64,000 nucleotides of DNA, taken from NCBI GenBank assembly GCA_013396755.1, contig VWZF01007169.1, positions 1-64,000 on the forward strand, in the 5' to 3' direction. The notes under the pieces are model-generated. The model was not told where the DNA came from. It worked only from the letters and a program-made list of their open reading frames with translations, and made no database searches. Position 1 is the stretch's first letter. Every line of letters begins with the position of its first letter. The position numbers were made by a program, and so were the translations under genes. The DNA comes from Sclerurus mexicanus. Lineage: Eukaryota; Chordata; Aves; Passeriformes; Furnariidae. Below, one piece after another: positions 46,855-60,587 of this stretch.

Positions 46855-49800
46855 CCCTGTAAACTAGAGCCTTTTAAATTTGTTAGTACTTTGTATTAAT
46901 TCTCTGTACGTATAATTTAGCAAAAAAAAAAGATATTCTGTTTCCTGCTGCTTTCACATAGCTGTGTGGTTTTGGACTCCACACAAGGTAAAAACTATCA
47001 CTAGGTTGTGTTAGTGGTGTCATCTTGCCTTGGAACATAGAAGTGTTGCAAGACACAGTTAGTGCTGGTGATGACATACTAGTTGCTTTCTTGTCCCTCC
47101 TATTAATGAATTCATGTCCAGTGATTGTGTAATATGGATCTCAATGAGACCTTCAACTGGAGCTTGTAGCTATAAGTCTTTATAATAACAGTAGGTAAGC
47201 TGAAAAGTATAATACAAAAGAGCCTGTGAGAAAAGTCTCAAGAATGTGGGCTAAGTCTTTAAGAAGAGAGGTATGAAGATCTCTTGCCAAAATCTGATTG
47301 GTATGACAGCATTTTGTCATCATCCTTATCTCTGGTTCTTGAAAATGTTGCTGCATGCCACTGAAAGCAAACGATGGGAGATGTCAGCAGCTGTGTTAAA
47401 CTGGCTCAGGTGTTTCTCCTTAACCACAGAGCCTCATTTATTGTTTTCTGTTTCTCCAGTGCAGCTGTGCTTGACTATCAGGGCTTTGGGAAAGTAGTTT
47501 TATTGCTGTTTCTTGGATTTCTAGAGACGTCTCTGTGGAGTCTGTAGCAAGAGATTGTGAAAGTTTAGTAAACTTCGATCCAGACCGTGAAAAGGTAGTA
47601 ATCTTTTATTGCATATTGTCTTTGTGAAATTCCCTGGGGTGCAGAGGGACAGTAGAGTTGAACACTGTTTTTCAGCAGCTGAAGTGCCACATAAAGCTAA
47701 GTTATTCAGAGTGAACAGGTATCTAACACATTTTGAAAAATTGATATCCTGATATAGCTTTCTGTGCTCCCCTGGAACATTAAAACTATGTCAGATAAGA
47801 ACTGTCAGCTTCAGGTGGTATGCTTTGAAGCATGAACATAAAGTTAATACACAAATTTGGCTTCTGATTTTTCCAATTCAGTTTTACTTTGTGTTAGAAA
47901 TAGAAATTGCATCAGCTATTTATCAGATTTACCAAGTTTTGAACTAAATAAAAGCAGACTATATTCCTCAGCAAGATCACTGCTAAGCCAGCTGCTTGAC
48001 TCTTGGCATGTCAAAGCAGAGCAGCACCTACTCTGCTGCTCAGGTTTTTTACATATTTCATTTCCATGTTTGAATGACTACCTAACAAATATTGGCTTTA
48101 ATAAATATGCAAAGGAATGGAAGTGGTTGAAAATTAACAGTTGGGCTTTTCTCTCTCATTTTTAAGCTTCAATTCAGCTTAATCAGCACAGCAAGGAGAT
48201 TATGCCATATACCTGGTTGGAGCTTGGCACTGATTGTTCCAGAATATGTGTTGAACATTGTGCATAATGGTATATTAGTGACTGTGGTGTACCAGCAAGC
48301 AGCTATAATGCTATGTATTTGGTCTATATAGTTGTATTTGTCCATGGACAAAACAAGATGAAAGTCGTGTGTTGGTCTTTGTGATCATTTAGCAATGTTG
48401 GTGCTAAATTACTTTTCACTTACAATTTTTGTGGCTCTGTATAGCCTCTTTCTCACTTGGTTAGTGAGAAAGGATGGAATTTTAACTGTTTCTGCATGTT
48501 CACGCTAGGAGAGGTTGAATAGAAGGCAAGAATTGAAGCTGACCGTGGTTTGATCTTACTAGGAAATAAGGTATTTTAAAGCTAGTTGCAAGAAATAAAT
48601 TTTAAATACAGCAAGATCATAGCATATAACTAATTACTGCTTTTCCCACCTGGAACAGCGGGAGGTATATTGAGAATTCTTTATTTCCAGAAAATGTACA
48701 TGCTACTGAGATTTTTGGATGGAATAATTATGGGAGTAGAAATCCGTTCTGAACTAAACAAGAAGCTGTCTGAAACATCCAAATCTGGTGATAGTTTCTG
48801 TTTTCCTACTAGAAAGCTCAGAAATCTGTTAAAAAGTGAAATAAATTAATGAGGTTCCATTAGATGTACTTGGTAAAACTTTACTCCACAGCATATATAG
48901 CTTTACTTTGTTAGTGTTTTATAACCTTTCTGCTCTGTTTTGCTTTCTGACACTTTTCATTTGTAAACATACTTAATTCACAAAGCTTTCAAGAATATTC
49001 TTTGGAAGAAAACACTGAATATTTTTGATGTGGTAAACATGCTGTATTATCAAGAGACTATATTTTTTATGCTTTGGAGTGTAATTATTGTAACATAACA
49101 TAGCAACGTTAAAGTTGTTTCTACTCAAATGCACAAAGATTTTTTTAAGTTGAGGTTGGAAAGAGAATGTTCTCTCCATGACTTTCTAGTCACTTATCAA
49201 CAGATCCTGAGTCAGCTGCAGTTTTCTACACTCTAAATTTCTTTCAGAGTTGTAGAGCCCAGTTCCTAGCTACACTTCCTCCGCTAAGCTGAGCGCCCGA
49301 AAATTCCGTGCTCTGCATATGGCAGTATTTTCCTCAACATAACTATGACTGGCATGCTGCTAATGAATGGGGGGGGGATGTTAGTCACAGGCACTCAAAG
49401 ATCTCAGCCCTGTGCCTGAGGCATGTAAGAGAACAAACCTGTCAGTCCCAGCAAGGTTTCAATGAACACAGCATGATGCTTAATTGGTGTCCCAGTACTG
49501 CCTGGGCTGGTTTCGCTCTGTTGTAGGTCATGATGCCGCAGAAGCCAAGAGAAGGGGCAAAGCTCCCTGGAGCTCAGAAGCATCTCAGAGTCATGTAGTC
49601 ATGCTGACCTATGCGGCCACTACAGTGACCACGCTGCACATTGATGTGGTTGTCTAGCAGGCTGTAGATTGGAATTGTTAAACAGGGAGCTGGAAAACAT
49701 AGGAAAAGAAAGAGGTGGTGTGTTTGTGTTGTCAAGGCGCTTAGCTACTCTGAAGTAGCTCTTCACATTTAATTGTCCTCTTATTTTTTTACAAAAATAT

Positions 49801-52248
49801 GCCCTTAAAATAGTATCTTCAGATGCATGATTCTCTGTCCCTGATTCCTTATATTTCGGTGGGTATTTTTTTAACTGAAGAGAGGTGTTTTGGAAAGTAA
49901 ATACTGTAAGAGTAACATACTAGTGGTCTGTTATGTACACAAAAAGAAGCAACAGTATAAAAAGGTAAGGGAAAAAATCTTCATTGTGTCTTCATATACA
50001 CAAACCAGTTTCATCTTGCTACAGAAGTTGAGTGAGCTTGTATTTCAAAAGTATCATACTTGAAGATGGAAGTCTGGAAGTCTTATTTTTAGGGTAGTTC
50101 TTTTGTGTTCATTGGACGAAACTAAAAAAAGAAAGGAAGAAAGAAAAGGTATTTTGAATTAATGAAGATAAAATGCTGACTTGAAAGAGAGAAGGGAAAG
50201 CAAGGAAATGCCTGAATGTCATAGGTTGAATTAGGACCTTGTGTAAACTGCATTTTGAAAAGTTAGAGTAGGTGAGGGGCATGGGGCTGGTGATGAAAAG
50301 CCAAAAGAAAACCAGCTGAATTAGCTTAATTTCAAAACCTTGTGTGTGATGACAAAACCAACCTGTAGGTTATAAGTAAGCATGTGGTGTCTATACATAG
50401 ATAATCCTGCATAAATGTGTATTATAGAATTTCTTGAGTTGTCTCTGAGGTGTCGTCAGGCACAGAACCAATCCACTAATACAATTACCCTTGACAAGTG
50501 CTAAGGCATGTATGCATTAAAAAGTTATGAAAAATGACTGACCATAGTTTATATGATGTGAATATATGTTAGTGTTGAAATGATCTTACTGAAAAAACCT
50601 TGCTCTGCAGATTAGGGATTACATAATTTTTGATGATTACAAGCAGAGCAATAAATAGTCTTATTAATGAAGCTCCTACCTTAAGTCACTGAAATTCAAC
50701 AGCTGCAGAGACTCTATCTTATTACACAAATCTTATAGATCATTGAAGAAGCTGGAATTTCTTAATGGAAATCACTACAGAAAAGAAGTCTTTCTGTTTC
50801 GGTGGTTTGCTCAATCAAGACAGATCACACAGTGAATACTTTTATGCTTCCAGGCAAGAAATCACACAGCTGAGTTAATTGTTGTGTTATCATTGACATC
50901 TGGCCAAGGAAGTTTGAAGCTCAAAAAGTACATGCAAAGTAACACAATACAAAAATATTACTTCTGGAAAGCCCCTTTCTTCATTATGAGATTTGATTGT
51001 CTTTGGCTTCAGAAGGTCAGTAAAGGAGTATAAAGGCTATATTGGTGTCAAAAAGGTGTCAGCAGACAAATGCCCATGAAGCATCATGTCCTGTAAAGCA
51101 GAGCTTGTCTTTGGGTGAATAACTGGGGGTGCTGTAGTTCTCTTTTTGTACTCATTGCTTCAGCAGCTCATCTTTCTTCCTTCACTGCCTGTGTGCAGAC
51201 AACTTCCGGTGAAATATGAATTAATTAGAACTCCTTTTGACTAGCAGTAGCATAACTAACAGTCAAAATCAGCAATATTTTGGATAATTAACTTCTATGC
51301 TAGGGAATTCTGTGATTGCATTTGGAAGAGTGCTAGTTACAAGAATCCTTGTAAGTCAAACTGTGGGTGCATAAATACTTTGTAGTCTCTTGGGAAATCA
51401 TAATGAAAACATTTTAAAGGGGATTTTATTAATGTGCTTCAGCTCAGGAATGATTCAAAATTATTTTTTGCTATCTGTGTGGTAATCCACTTGTTGTCTG
51501 TCATCAAATAGTTTGGGTTTGATTGCAGAAACACTTGTTGGAATGATAATTCAGTCAATGAACTACTTATGTTCTTTGAGTTATGGCTGTGCATAAATAA
51601 TGGTAGGATCAACATCTGGCACTGTGAATTCCTTAATACAGAACTGTCTACAGTTTTTCATAGTAAGGCTCTAATTGCTGTTTCCTCTGTTTGCATTGGA
51701 ATGCATATAAGGCTCAGAATTATGTATATAATTCCTTTTATTATACACAAAAATAATAAAATTATGCATTCCCCACTTCTACAGTGAAAATTATATGAAT
51801 GCATTTCACCCTCTGATATATTTATTCTCTCCCAGCACTAGTTAAGTAGAATGCTTAGATAACAGACAAAGAGCTGGGAAAATGAGACAGGGAAGCTGAG
51901 ATTCTTTTAAATATCTTTATTTCATTAATAAATGAAATGCCTGAAGAGGGTGTTGTAACAGGGTCTCTCAAGTCCTAAAGGCACATTTTAATCTTTGAAT
52001 GTTTATTCCTTCAAATAGCCACAGCAATCTTGGTTCTGTAACCTTAATTTAAAGAAGTAATTTCCTAAGTTAATGTGTTCCATTGAATGCTATAATTTCC
52101 AAAATTGCATATATATGAACTTAGAATTTTAGACCTTTTAAGGGAAAACTAGTTCATGATTTTATATATAGCATCTGTTGCTTCTCTCCCTAAAAGTCTT
52201 ACTTTGTTGCCTTTTCTGGAGGAAATTATTTCTTTTATAATAATGTAC

Positions 52249-52272
52249 AGGGAATATAGATATATATTCCCT
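52249..52272. other. Short perfect hairpin (10-bp stem, 4-base loop)
   Basis: AGGGAATATA at 52249-52258 and its reverse complement TATATTCCCT at 52263-52272, with loop GATA. It could be chance in AT-rich DNA. Confidence 0.7.
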
Positions 52273-55200
52273 ATAATAATTATGGATGATGGTCTTTCTT
52301 AATACAGTTAGGGAACACAGAATAAGCATCAGTGTCTTCTATTTCTCAGTCATTAATTTCTCATACCTAACCCAAAACTTAGAGTAATAGTACTCTAAAG
52401 AGATTGCACCAAGCCATTTAGTACTGGAAAAACCTGACATTTGAGTCACACAGGGGGCAGATTCATTGCTCCTCTGTTCACAAATGGCGAATACAACATC
52501 GTCGTTTGGACACTGGCTGTGAAGAGTGGTTAGCAAATCTGCTATGCTAGCTAGTGAGTCTGGGCAGGTGTTATTTGACATGTACAGAAGAGTAATATCT
52601 TAAGCCCCTTTTAATAGTTTTAATTATAAATTCTCCTGTGACAGCCACTTTATTTAGGAGTGAAAGAATAGTCATCTTCCACTACTCCTTCCTTGCTTCT
52701 TCTGACTCTCATAACTTATTGTATCAACCATATTAGCCCAAGTTTCAGCAAACTGAAATTGTGCTAAAAATACCATCCTGGTTCTTCAACAATGGATGGA
52801 GGAGACCATAAAATGAGTGGAAATACATAACAAAATAGTCCTCTAAGGGCTTTTAATCTTTCTTTAGAGTTACCTTCAGCTTATAGTTCTGCATTTTCTT
52901 TCAATCCTAAATGGAGCCTTGGTGGAACCTTAGACTCCACTCCATTTACAAAGCCAGTAATCCACAGACAAAAACTTTGCAGCTCCAGTTTCCTTTGACA
53001 GCACTTTCCCAGCAATCTTCTAAGTCTACCTCAGTGCTTTCTCTTTTTCTTTATTTGTAACTCTAACCATGAGGGGCTGATCAGTAGGCCAGGAGACCCC
53101 AAGTTTAGTGTTTCTCACAGGAGCATTTTTTCAAGCAGCTCTTGCACTTGGAAGCCCCTTTGCAGTCCCTTTAGAGCCCTGCTCCATTTACAGTGCTGCA
53201 TTTTCTCCGAACTCTGACATCTGATCATTTCCCTGAACCTAGTCAGGGACCCCACTCCAGCTTGATACTTGATATTCTTCAAAGAAAAACTTTTGCAGTC
53301 CTTAGAATCTCATTTTAGTTAAAATCTTTGTAAGAGGTTTGCAAATCTCATGATTGCCCAAGAGAATTAGATACTAGAATAAGCTGCAAGAGAAGGAAGA
53401 ATTGCTGTATGATATTGATTTGCACATATAAGAGAGTATCTTTTAAAATATTGTGTGTTGTCCATGGGCAACTATATCAGCATTAATAAACTATGCCTTG
53501 AAGCATTGTTTGAACCAGATTCTGACAGACAAGGGAGACTCTTCCTCTGTTGGAAAAGGGTCATGCAGGCCTCAGTGTATGTGACAAGGCTGAAGGGGGA
53601 CCGGTGAGACTTAATGTAACTCAGGCAGATCACATGAAGCTGTGTTTTGTAGGGTAAGCTCTTCTGCTTACGTTGCACGGATCCCTGTGTGCACATGGTG
53701 AAGGAATTTCAGTGTTACAAAGATCCAGTGCTGTATGGAATGATTTCTATTTGTCCCAGCTTTCTTAATTCTGTGAAGCATTTCATGTTCATATTTGAAT
53801 TTTTGCTTTTAAATATTGCAGCAAATTCTGGATAAAATCTGAAATTACTTGCTTGAAGGCAGGAATGAAGTCTGAAGCAGTAGAAGAAGTCTAAATCTCA
53901 GACTTGGGTCCCACCTAGACAATGGATTCACATTTCTTGCTCAAGGTCCTATTAGCTTCTGGGTACATCTCCGCCTGTCTTGATATAGAGTCCACTAAAT
54001 TATTGAAAATGAAAGCTAAGTGCTTATTAGATAGTGATCAGAATCTTCTAAGGCTTTTGGTTTTCCTTTTGCCTTGACTGGTTTTGAATAAAATTATCTG
54101 ATTTGTATTCACTTCACGTGTCTTTAGTCTCTTTTAACCTTTAATAGGTGCAAGTTCTCCATGAAGAGTATACAGAAGCTGGCCAGTAGGATGAAGGACA
54201 TTAAGTAAGCGAAAGAAGAATTAATCCTTTTACCCCACTTCCCTTTACCCCTTGACTATTTGTTGGGAAGATAAAGGTTGGTTCCCACAAGCCTTGTTTC
54301 CTTGGAATGAAATCGTATCTGTCCCCTGCCTTTGTGTAGGAGGCTGATGGTCATTTTTCAAGTTCTATTGCTAAAGATCACGCGTATCATCTTACAGACA
54401 AATCATGGTGTCTGGCTTTAGAGTGGAAAGCTTGCTGCTTCTTTATCACTTCACCGCTCTCTACATTTGCCTCACAAAATACTAGGATAAAAACTGTTGA
54501 AAACAGCCATGATGAAGCAGCAATTGAAGAATAGTCAATAGTCCAATTGAAAACTATAGGAGAGACTTAAATCCCAGTTCAAGTAATTAGCTTTTGCTTC
54601 AATGGCCAACACACTGAATATAATGAACCTCAATTTATATGAAGTGTTGTCTGTTGTTTGCCAGAATGAAAAAAATACTTGACAGGTTCATTGCAGTGGT
54701 CTTAGCCTGCATTTTCTGGAATGGATAATTGGTGTCAATATGTGTAAAACTGGGCATAGAGAGAAAACTAAATGCATCAATTTATGGGGTGCCAACATGT
54801 CTGTGTTCCTCAAAGACTGTCCAAATGGTTACAAGAAATGATTCTGAAGCATGGTGGGTTCCCACTGCACACTAACTATATAGCAGTGTTGTAAATGCTG
54901 ACAGGTGTGTTGTGTGACTTTGAGTGAAGACGTATTTTTTTTTCTGTCTATATTTTATGTTTCATGGACAGGGCAACAGAAAAAGCAGGCAGCAATAACC
55001 CCATGAACAACTAATTAAAGGTAAAGAGCACTTATCCTCTGCATTGCAGAATATTATTTTGTGGGAAATGTTGCAAGCCAATTTGCTAACTCCAGTCCCA
55101 ATCTATAATAATAAACTTACTTGCTACAAATGTTGTTGACATAGTGTAAACTAATGTTTTGTGTGGAAGCGTATCAGTAAATGTCGTCTGAATTAAGTTA

Positions 55201-58200
55201 TGAACAGAGAGATGTAACAAGAACAAACTTTTAGCCACAAGCTGTGAGGTCTGTGAGCTAAACTGATGATTGAAGCAATCATTCTATCAACTTGATCTTC
55301 AATCATTCTATATGTTCTATCAACTTGGGCTATGTTTATTTTCACATGTTGAATACAAGTAAATACTTCAATGGAAGTAATGTTCTAATGAAATTCAATG
55401 TGCTAATGAAATGCAATGAAGCGATAGCTGCATATATTGTTATAATCTTTAAGCAGAGACACTGACTGTGTTTGGGCTAATTGTGAGCTACTGGAGAAGC
55501 CATTATCTTCAGTGAATTTTGTTCTCACAGGAAAGTCAGAACACAGTTTTTACATATAAAATCAGCTTGAATGTTGCTCTGGAGATGAAAGTGGACAAAA
55601 GATTCCAGCACAACTTATGTTCCGTGTGAACTTTAGTTTGAAGACTCAAACAGCACAATATTCCGATTTGACATTTAATGCAATTCATTAATATAGGAAT
55701 AGGGTAATAATAAACTAAAGGAATCATCACTTATCTGCCTGGGAGAGTCAAAAGCATAATGTATAGTGTTAGGTTTCGTTGTTTGTGATGAAATCTGAAG
55801 TTTGTTTCCTTGGCTTTTCCTTCTCTTGAACTCTGTTGACCATGTTTCTGTGCATGATGAGTTAATTATCCATTTCAATGGGTTATAAAGTGTAAAATTC
55901 AGTTGTGATGAATTTCTAGAAAACTTGTTTATATGGTAGGGCCTAATCATGACTGTCATTCTCATAAGATGGTTTTGAAATACCAAATGGTAATTAACAC
56001 TGGAAAATAAACAGCAGCCTTAATGGGAGATTGAGGAGTAGTGTTTATAAATGGCAGTAGTAGTACCAGTGCCAATCATAGGGTGAAAAATTACAGGAAT
56101 GGGAGGGTAAAGTAAGACAATAAAGGGAATTGGAAAATTGAAAAAAATAATCCAGATAAAAGAGATTATTAAAAAGATTGATGGAATATGGTGGTGAAAA
56201 CTGAGCCTGGTTTTGTGGAACACCAGGGGATTCAGTAATTCAAAGAATAGTACCAGAGTAATTAAAACTTTGGACAAACTGTGAAATTCTGCCATCCAAA
56301 AGGTTCATTTGGGTAATGAGGCAACTAAAATCCTGGAAAATATGATCCTACAGGGAACCTTGCTGTTATATGCAGAGTTGGCAAAGTAATGGTTGTCAAC
56401 AAGTGAAGCCCTGAAACACTTTGAGAGTGTGCACAGGAGGAATTTCTATGAGCTGTGTAATGAGCTATGTAATGGAAAAATTATCAGATGAGTGCACGTA
56501 TGAAAACTGAGACAAAAATTACTATTTTAGTCTAGACCTGTTCCTCATATAACTTCAGGTTTTTAAACCTTGTGAACCTATGTCATCTATTTCTCAAATG
56601 CGCTACATGCAACCTATGAAGAATTATATATCAAAAAGATAGAGAAACTGTCAGTAGCCACCTAGAGAAAGCCTTGCAAACTGAAGCTGTGTGATGTTCC
56701 TTATGCTGCTGTGTAGAGGGAACTGCTCAATCTCAACAACAACAAGGTATGGTTGAAGTTATGTTGTATTGAGCTGCCATTTAAATACCTAAGGTTCAGT
56801 AATTAAAGTTTATATCAACACAGATTTGTCATTTTGATTTGGAGTTGAAATCTGGTTTTCTGGATTTTGATTGCATAAATTAGTTCCTGTTTGTTTGTTT
56901 GGGTTTTTTTAAAATTTATTCTATTCTTACACAGATTCTGTTTATCTTCTTCAGCTAACTGGTTTTGTGCCTCGTGTGATACACATTTTAAATGATTTTT
57001 CTTATTATTTCTTAATAGACTTTTTCCTCATATATTCATAGTAATGTGAAACAGTCATGAACTGATTTATGAACAGGTAAGTTAGATGATAATTGGTTTG
57101 TTGGGAAATGATAAGTCAGAGAAGTCTGATCTGTTCTCACAGAAGAGAAGTGGATGTAATAAAATCCATTTTTCAGCCTTTCTTGTCATTCTGGAACTTC
57201 AAAGATAACAGGTCAGCAATAAGTCACTTTATTATTGCTATAATGTAATGCTTACAGTTTAAGTCAGAACATTTATAAAAGGTACATGATTTAGAAGAAC
57301 ATGAAATTAAAATGTAAGAAATGCCACAGTTCCTCACAGCTGAACATTCTGTGGTAGGAATTTTGCCTTAGTTCTGGATAAAGACAGATTTGATCTAAAT
57401 CCTTAAATGCATGAGCATGGCACCGAGTGCAAGTCCATTGATTTTAACAAGCTAGTTCTCTCTTTCTCAATCTATTTGTCCATTATTTCTTCTTTACTCA
57501 TGAAGAAAAAGCTCTAGCACATGTATTTTTCCAGCATTAAAACTTGAACGAATGCACTTGAACTATTTTGAGGAAAGCAAGGGAAATGTGCATTTTTTTT
57601 GTCATTAGGGTCAGAAGACCCTGAACTGGGACTGGGAGGAATGGGAGCACAGGATGATGCCTGAATCATTTTTTTTCATTGTTTCTTCTGTCTCAAGAAA
57701 GGTTAAATTTCATTTCCTTCTCATGGTTATTGATACTGTGCACATAATTTTTTTCCTTTCAGGTATCTTGAGTGACATTGTGTCCAGGAGAAATTTCATG
57801 CATGTCTATCAAGATGCTTTTCTTTCTTGAAGGCTGACAGGAGGGCTGAAAGCTTGGCCATACATTTAAAATAGCATAGGTCTATTGTGTATTAGGAAGA
57901 CCTATCTATCCCAACTCAAGATGTAGTGGTGTGCTTGAATATGAATTTCTCTAGGGAGAAGAAGGACAAAATTATTATTGCTAAATGAATTATTACATCT
58001 TATGGCACATAAGTGGATATTGTGTGATGAGTGTACTCTTTATTTAAACAAATGTATGCTCCTTGTGATTAGGCATAAATCTTCAAGATGTGTGTATGAT
58101 GTAATATGTTCTGCCTGAATCTGCAAACTATTGAATAATAGCTGTGTGATAGCAGATGCTGAGTTACAGCCTCAATGATGTCAGCCTTTAGGATCAATAT

Positions 58201-60532
58201 GACTGTTTAATTACTGCTTATTTATAGGAAAGTACAGGACCGATCATATTGCATATTTACAAAATACCTAAGGAGTGTTTTCTTGCAGGACTCCAGATGA
58301 AGCCAAGGGGAATCCCATTTCTTATTTCCACCTTTCATGGTGAAAAGAGCTTGAACTAAAGTTTTTAAGTGAGATACTTATGAACACTCCGCTATGCTTG
58401 AGGTTTCATAACAGATGTACAGTTGTAAGTAATTCTTAGTTTGTCAGCTCAAGTGATGATATCCATGATCATCTTCTAATTGACCCCTAATGGACATACT
58501 TGTGGAGGAATAGACCTTTCGTCTGTTACCTAGTCTACAAGGAGCAGGTGCTGGAACACAAAAACTGATAATCCTTCCATTTTTTTGCAGCCCTGTTAGT
58601 CAAATCCTTAGAAGCGAAGAGTCTGGTCACTAGTACTGCAATTTGAATGCCTGCTTAAAACTTTTTGTCTTAAGGATCAACTAGTTTATGTCAAATTTCA
58701 TCCTTTGACATTCACTCTCAGCTACTGTTTGTTCTTTTAGCTTTTTTATGGAGTAAGGACAGATCTTGGGCTGATGGAAACTACAGCAGCTTAGATGAAA
58801 TCCACAGCAACACCAGATTTTTTGTTCTTTAGATTTCCCTGTTAAAGCTTAGTAGTTATGAATAGGGTTATGTTACATGATTTATTGTTGCTGCCTAAGT
58901 GGACAACAGGAGTGCTACTAGTAGTACAGGCAGGAATGTTCCCCACTGGTAGTAAATTTAATCTCTGAAAGTAATTAATTTAACTGACTCTGTAAATACA
59001 AGGAAAGGTTGGGAGATAAACTGTCTTCACAACTAGAGGTTTTAATCACTGCCTGTATGTGGATCCAAACAGAAGGCATGTGGTCTATACACTTTTTAAA
59101 TGAACACAGAGTCTGCTCACATCTCAAATGGGTTGAGTGGGATTTTACTATTAAATAGCTTAATAGATAAACTCCTTCAGAATTAAAGTTCAGCCACTGT
59201 GCTAAAAGACAACACAAACCCAAAAAGCTCCTGAAAGAGTTGTTAGTCTAAAAAGAAGTCTAAAGTAGCTAAATTAAAAAAAAAAGTATATTGATTTTTC
59301 CAAGGCTATTGTTATGACTGAAGGAAAACCATCTTTACAAAAAGACAGGTAGCTTCAAAGTGACTCATCTCAGTTCCTTCCAAATATGACTTTTCAAGCT
59401 TAAACCAAATCCATGCCTGATAAATGTCCTCTCTACAGCATTCTTACAATCATCAAGAAATTCATTCTATTAATAATAGTTTCCACACCAAATAGAGCTG
59501 CTTTTGAGCTGTTTCTCGCTGCTTCTACAGGGACCCTGGAATGAAGTCCTTTTCCAGGTGTATATATGGGTAAGAGAACAGGAATGGCAAGGTGGAACAC
59601 AAGACTGTCTATTATGCAGAGTCCTGGATGACAAAGGAGAGAGTGGTTAAATTCCTACCTCTATTCCAACAAGTAGTTCTTCGTAAGAAATTGTTGTGAG
59701 TTCATTTTTTATTTTCAGGTTTTTTTCTATTGGTTTTGCATCTGTAAATGGTAAAAAAGTTTGAGCAAGTAAGAAAGTGGAAATAGAAAAGAACTTCATA
59801 AAGCTAAGAGGCAGGCCGCGTATTTTGGGTAATGTAATAGCAGCAGTTTTACTCTTGTTGGATAAGGACTTTTTTCTGAACTGCTTTTGAACACAAATGT
59901 ATCAATTTAGCCTTTAGGCACTAAATGATCAAAGCTAGAAATTATATTTTTGAATAATAAAACTCAACTTGACCATAAATGAATCATAAGGTTAAAAGCT
60001 AAGATCTTTTAAATAGTAAAATTTAAAATGACAGGTTGGAGGTTGAACTAAACTGTTCATGGGGAATTGTGCTGAATGATTTTCAAAGGCAAACACAGAA
60101 AAATTTATGGCTGTTCAAACAAAGTAGTTCAAATCTTACCAGAATTAATCAGAAAGAAGGCAGAATGGTAGTATCTTAATTAAAGTATCTCAGTTACCGA
60201 CTGATCTAATTTAGTGTGAATCTTAAAAACTCCCCTGAGAAGGGCAGGAACTCATATTCCAGAAGACAGGGTAGTTTTCTTCTTTATTTAGCAATGACAT
60301 ATTTAAGTTCTAAGTTTTCCCTTTCCTTTTTACTGCTAACATACAATTGTGTCTACATAGAACTGGCTTCCAGGGAGAACAGAGTGAGATGATAGTGTCT
60401 CTTTTGAAAGCATCTATTGATTCTAGACTATATTACATAATTTTGTAGGGAATAGTAATACTAAGTCCTTTGCATCTCTATTTAGAAACAATGGAATAGA
60501 AATAACAGGGGGTTTTGATTGAAAATTGATAT

Positions 60533-60587
60533 CGAATAATAGAATAATTTAGTTTGGAAAAGTAAGATCATGGAGTCCAACCACTGT
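60533..60587 (-). mobile_element. CR1 LINE 3' end fragment
   Basis: The plus strand reads AGAATAATTTAGTTTGGAAA then AGATCATGGAGTCCAACCAC, the reverse complement of a CR1 3' terminus. About 55 bases remain. Confidence 0.8.

Noticed and set aside
55675..56295. ORFs of 91-103 codons on the minus strand
   Set aside because: Isolated, AT-rich, no recognisable domain or splice context; expected by chance in 33 kb.
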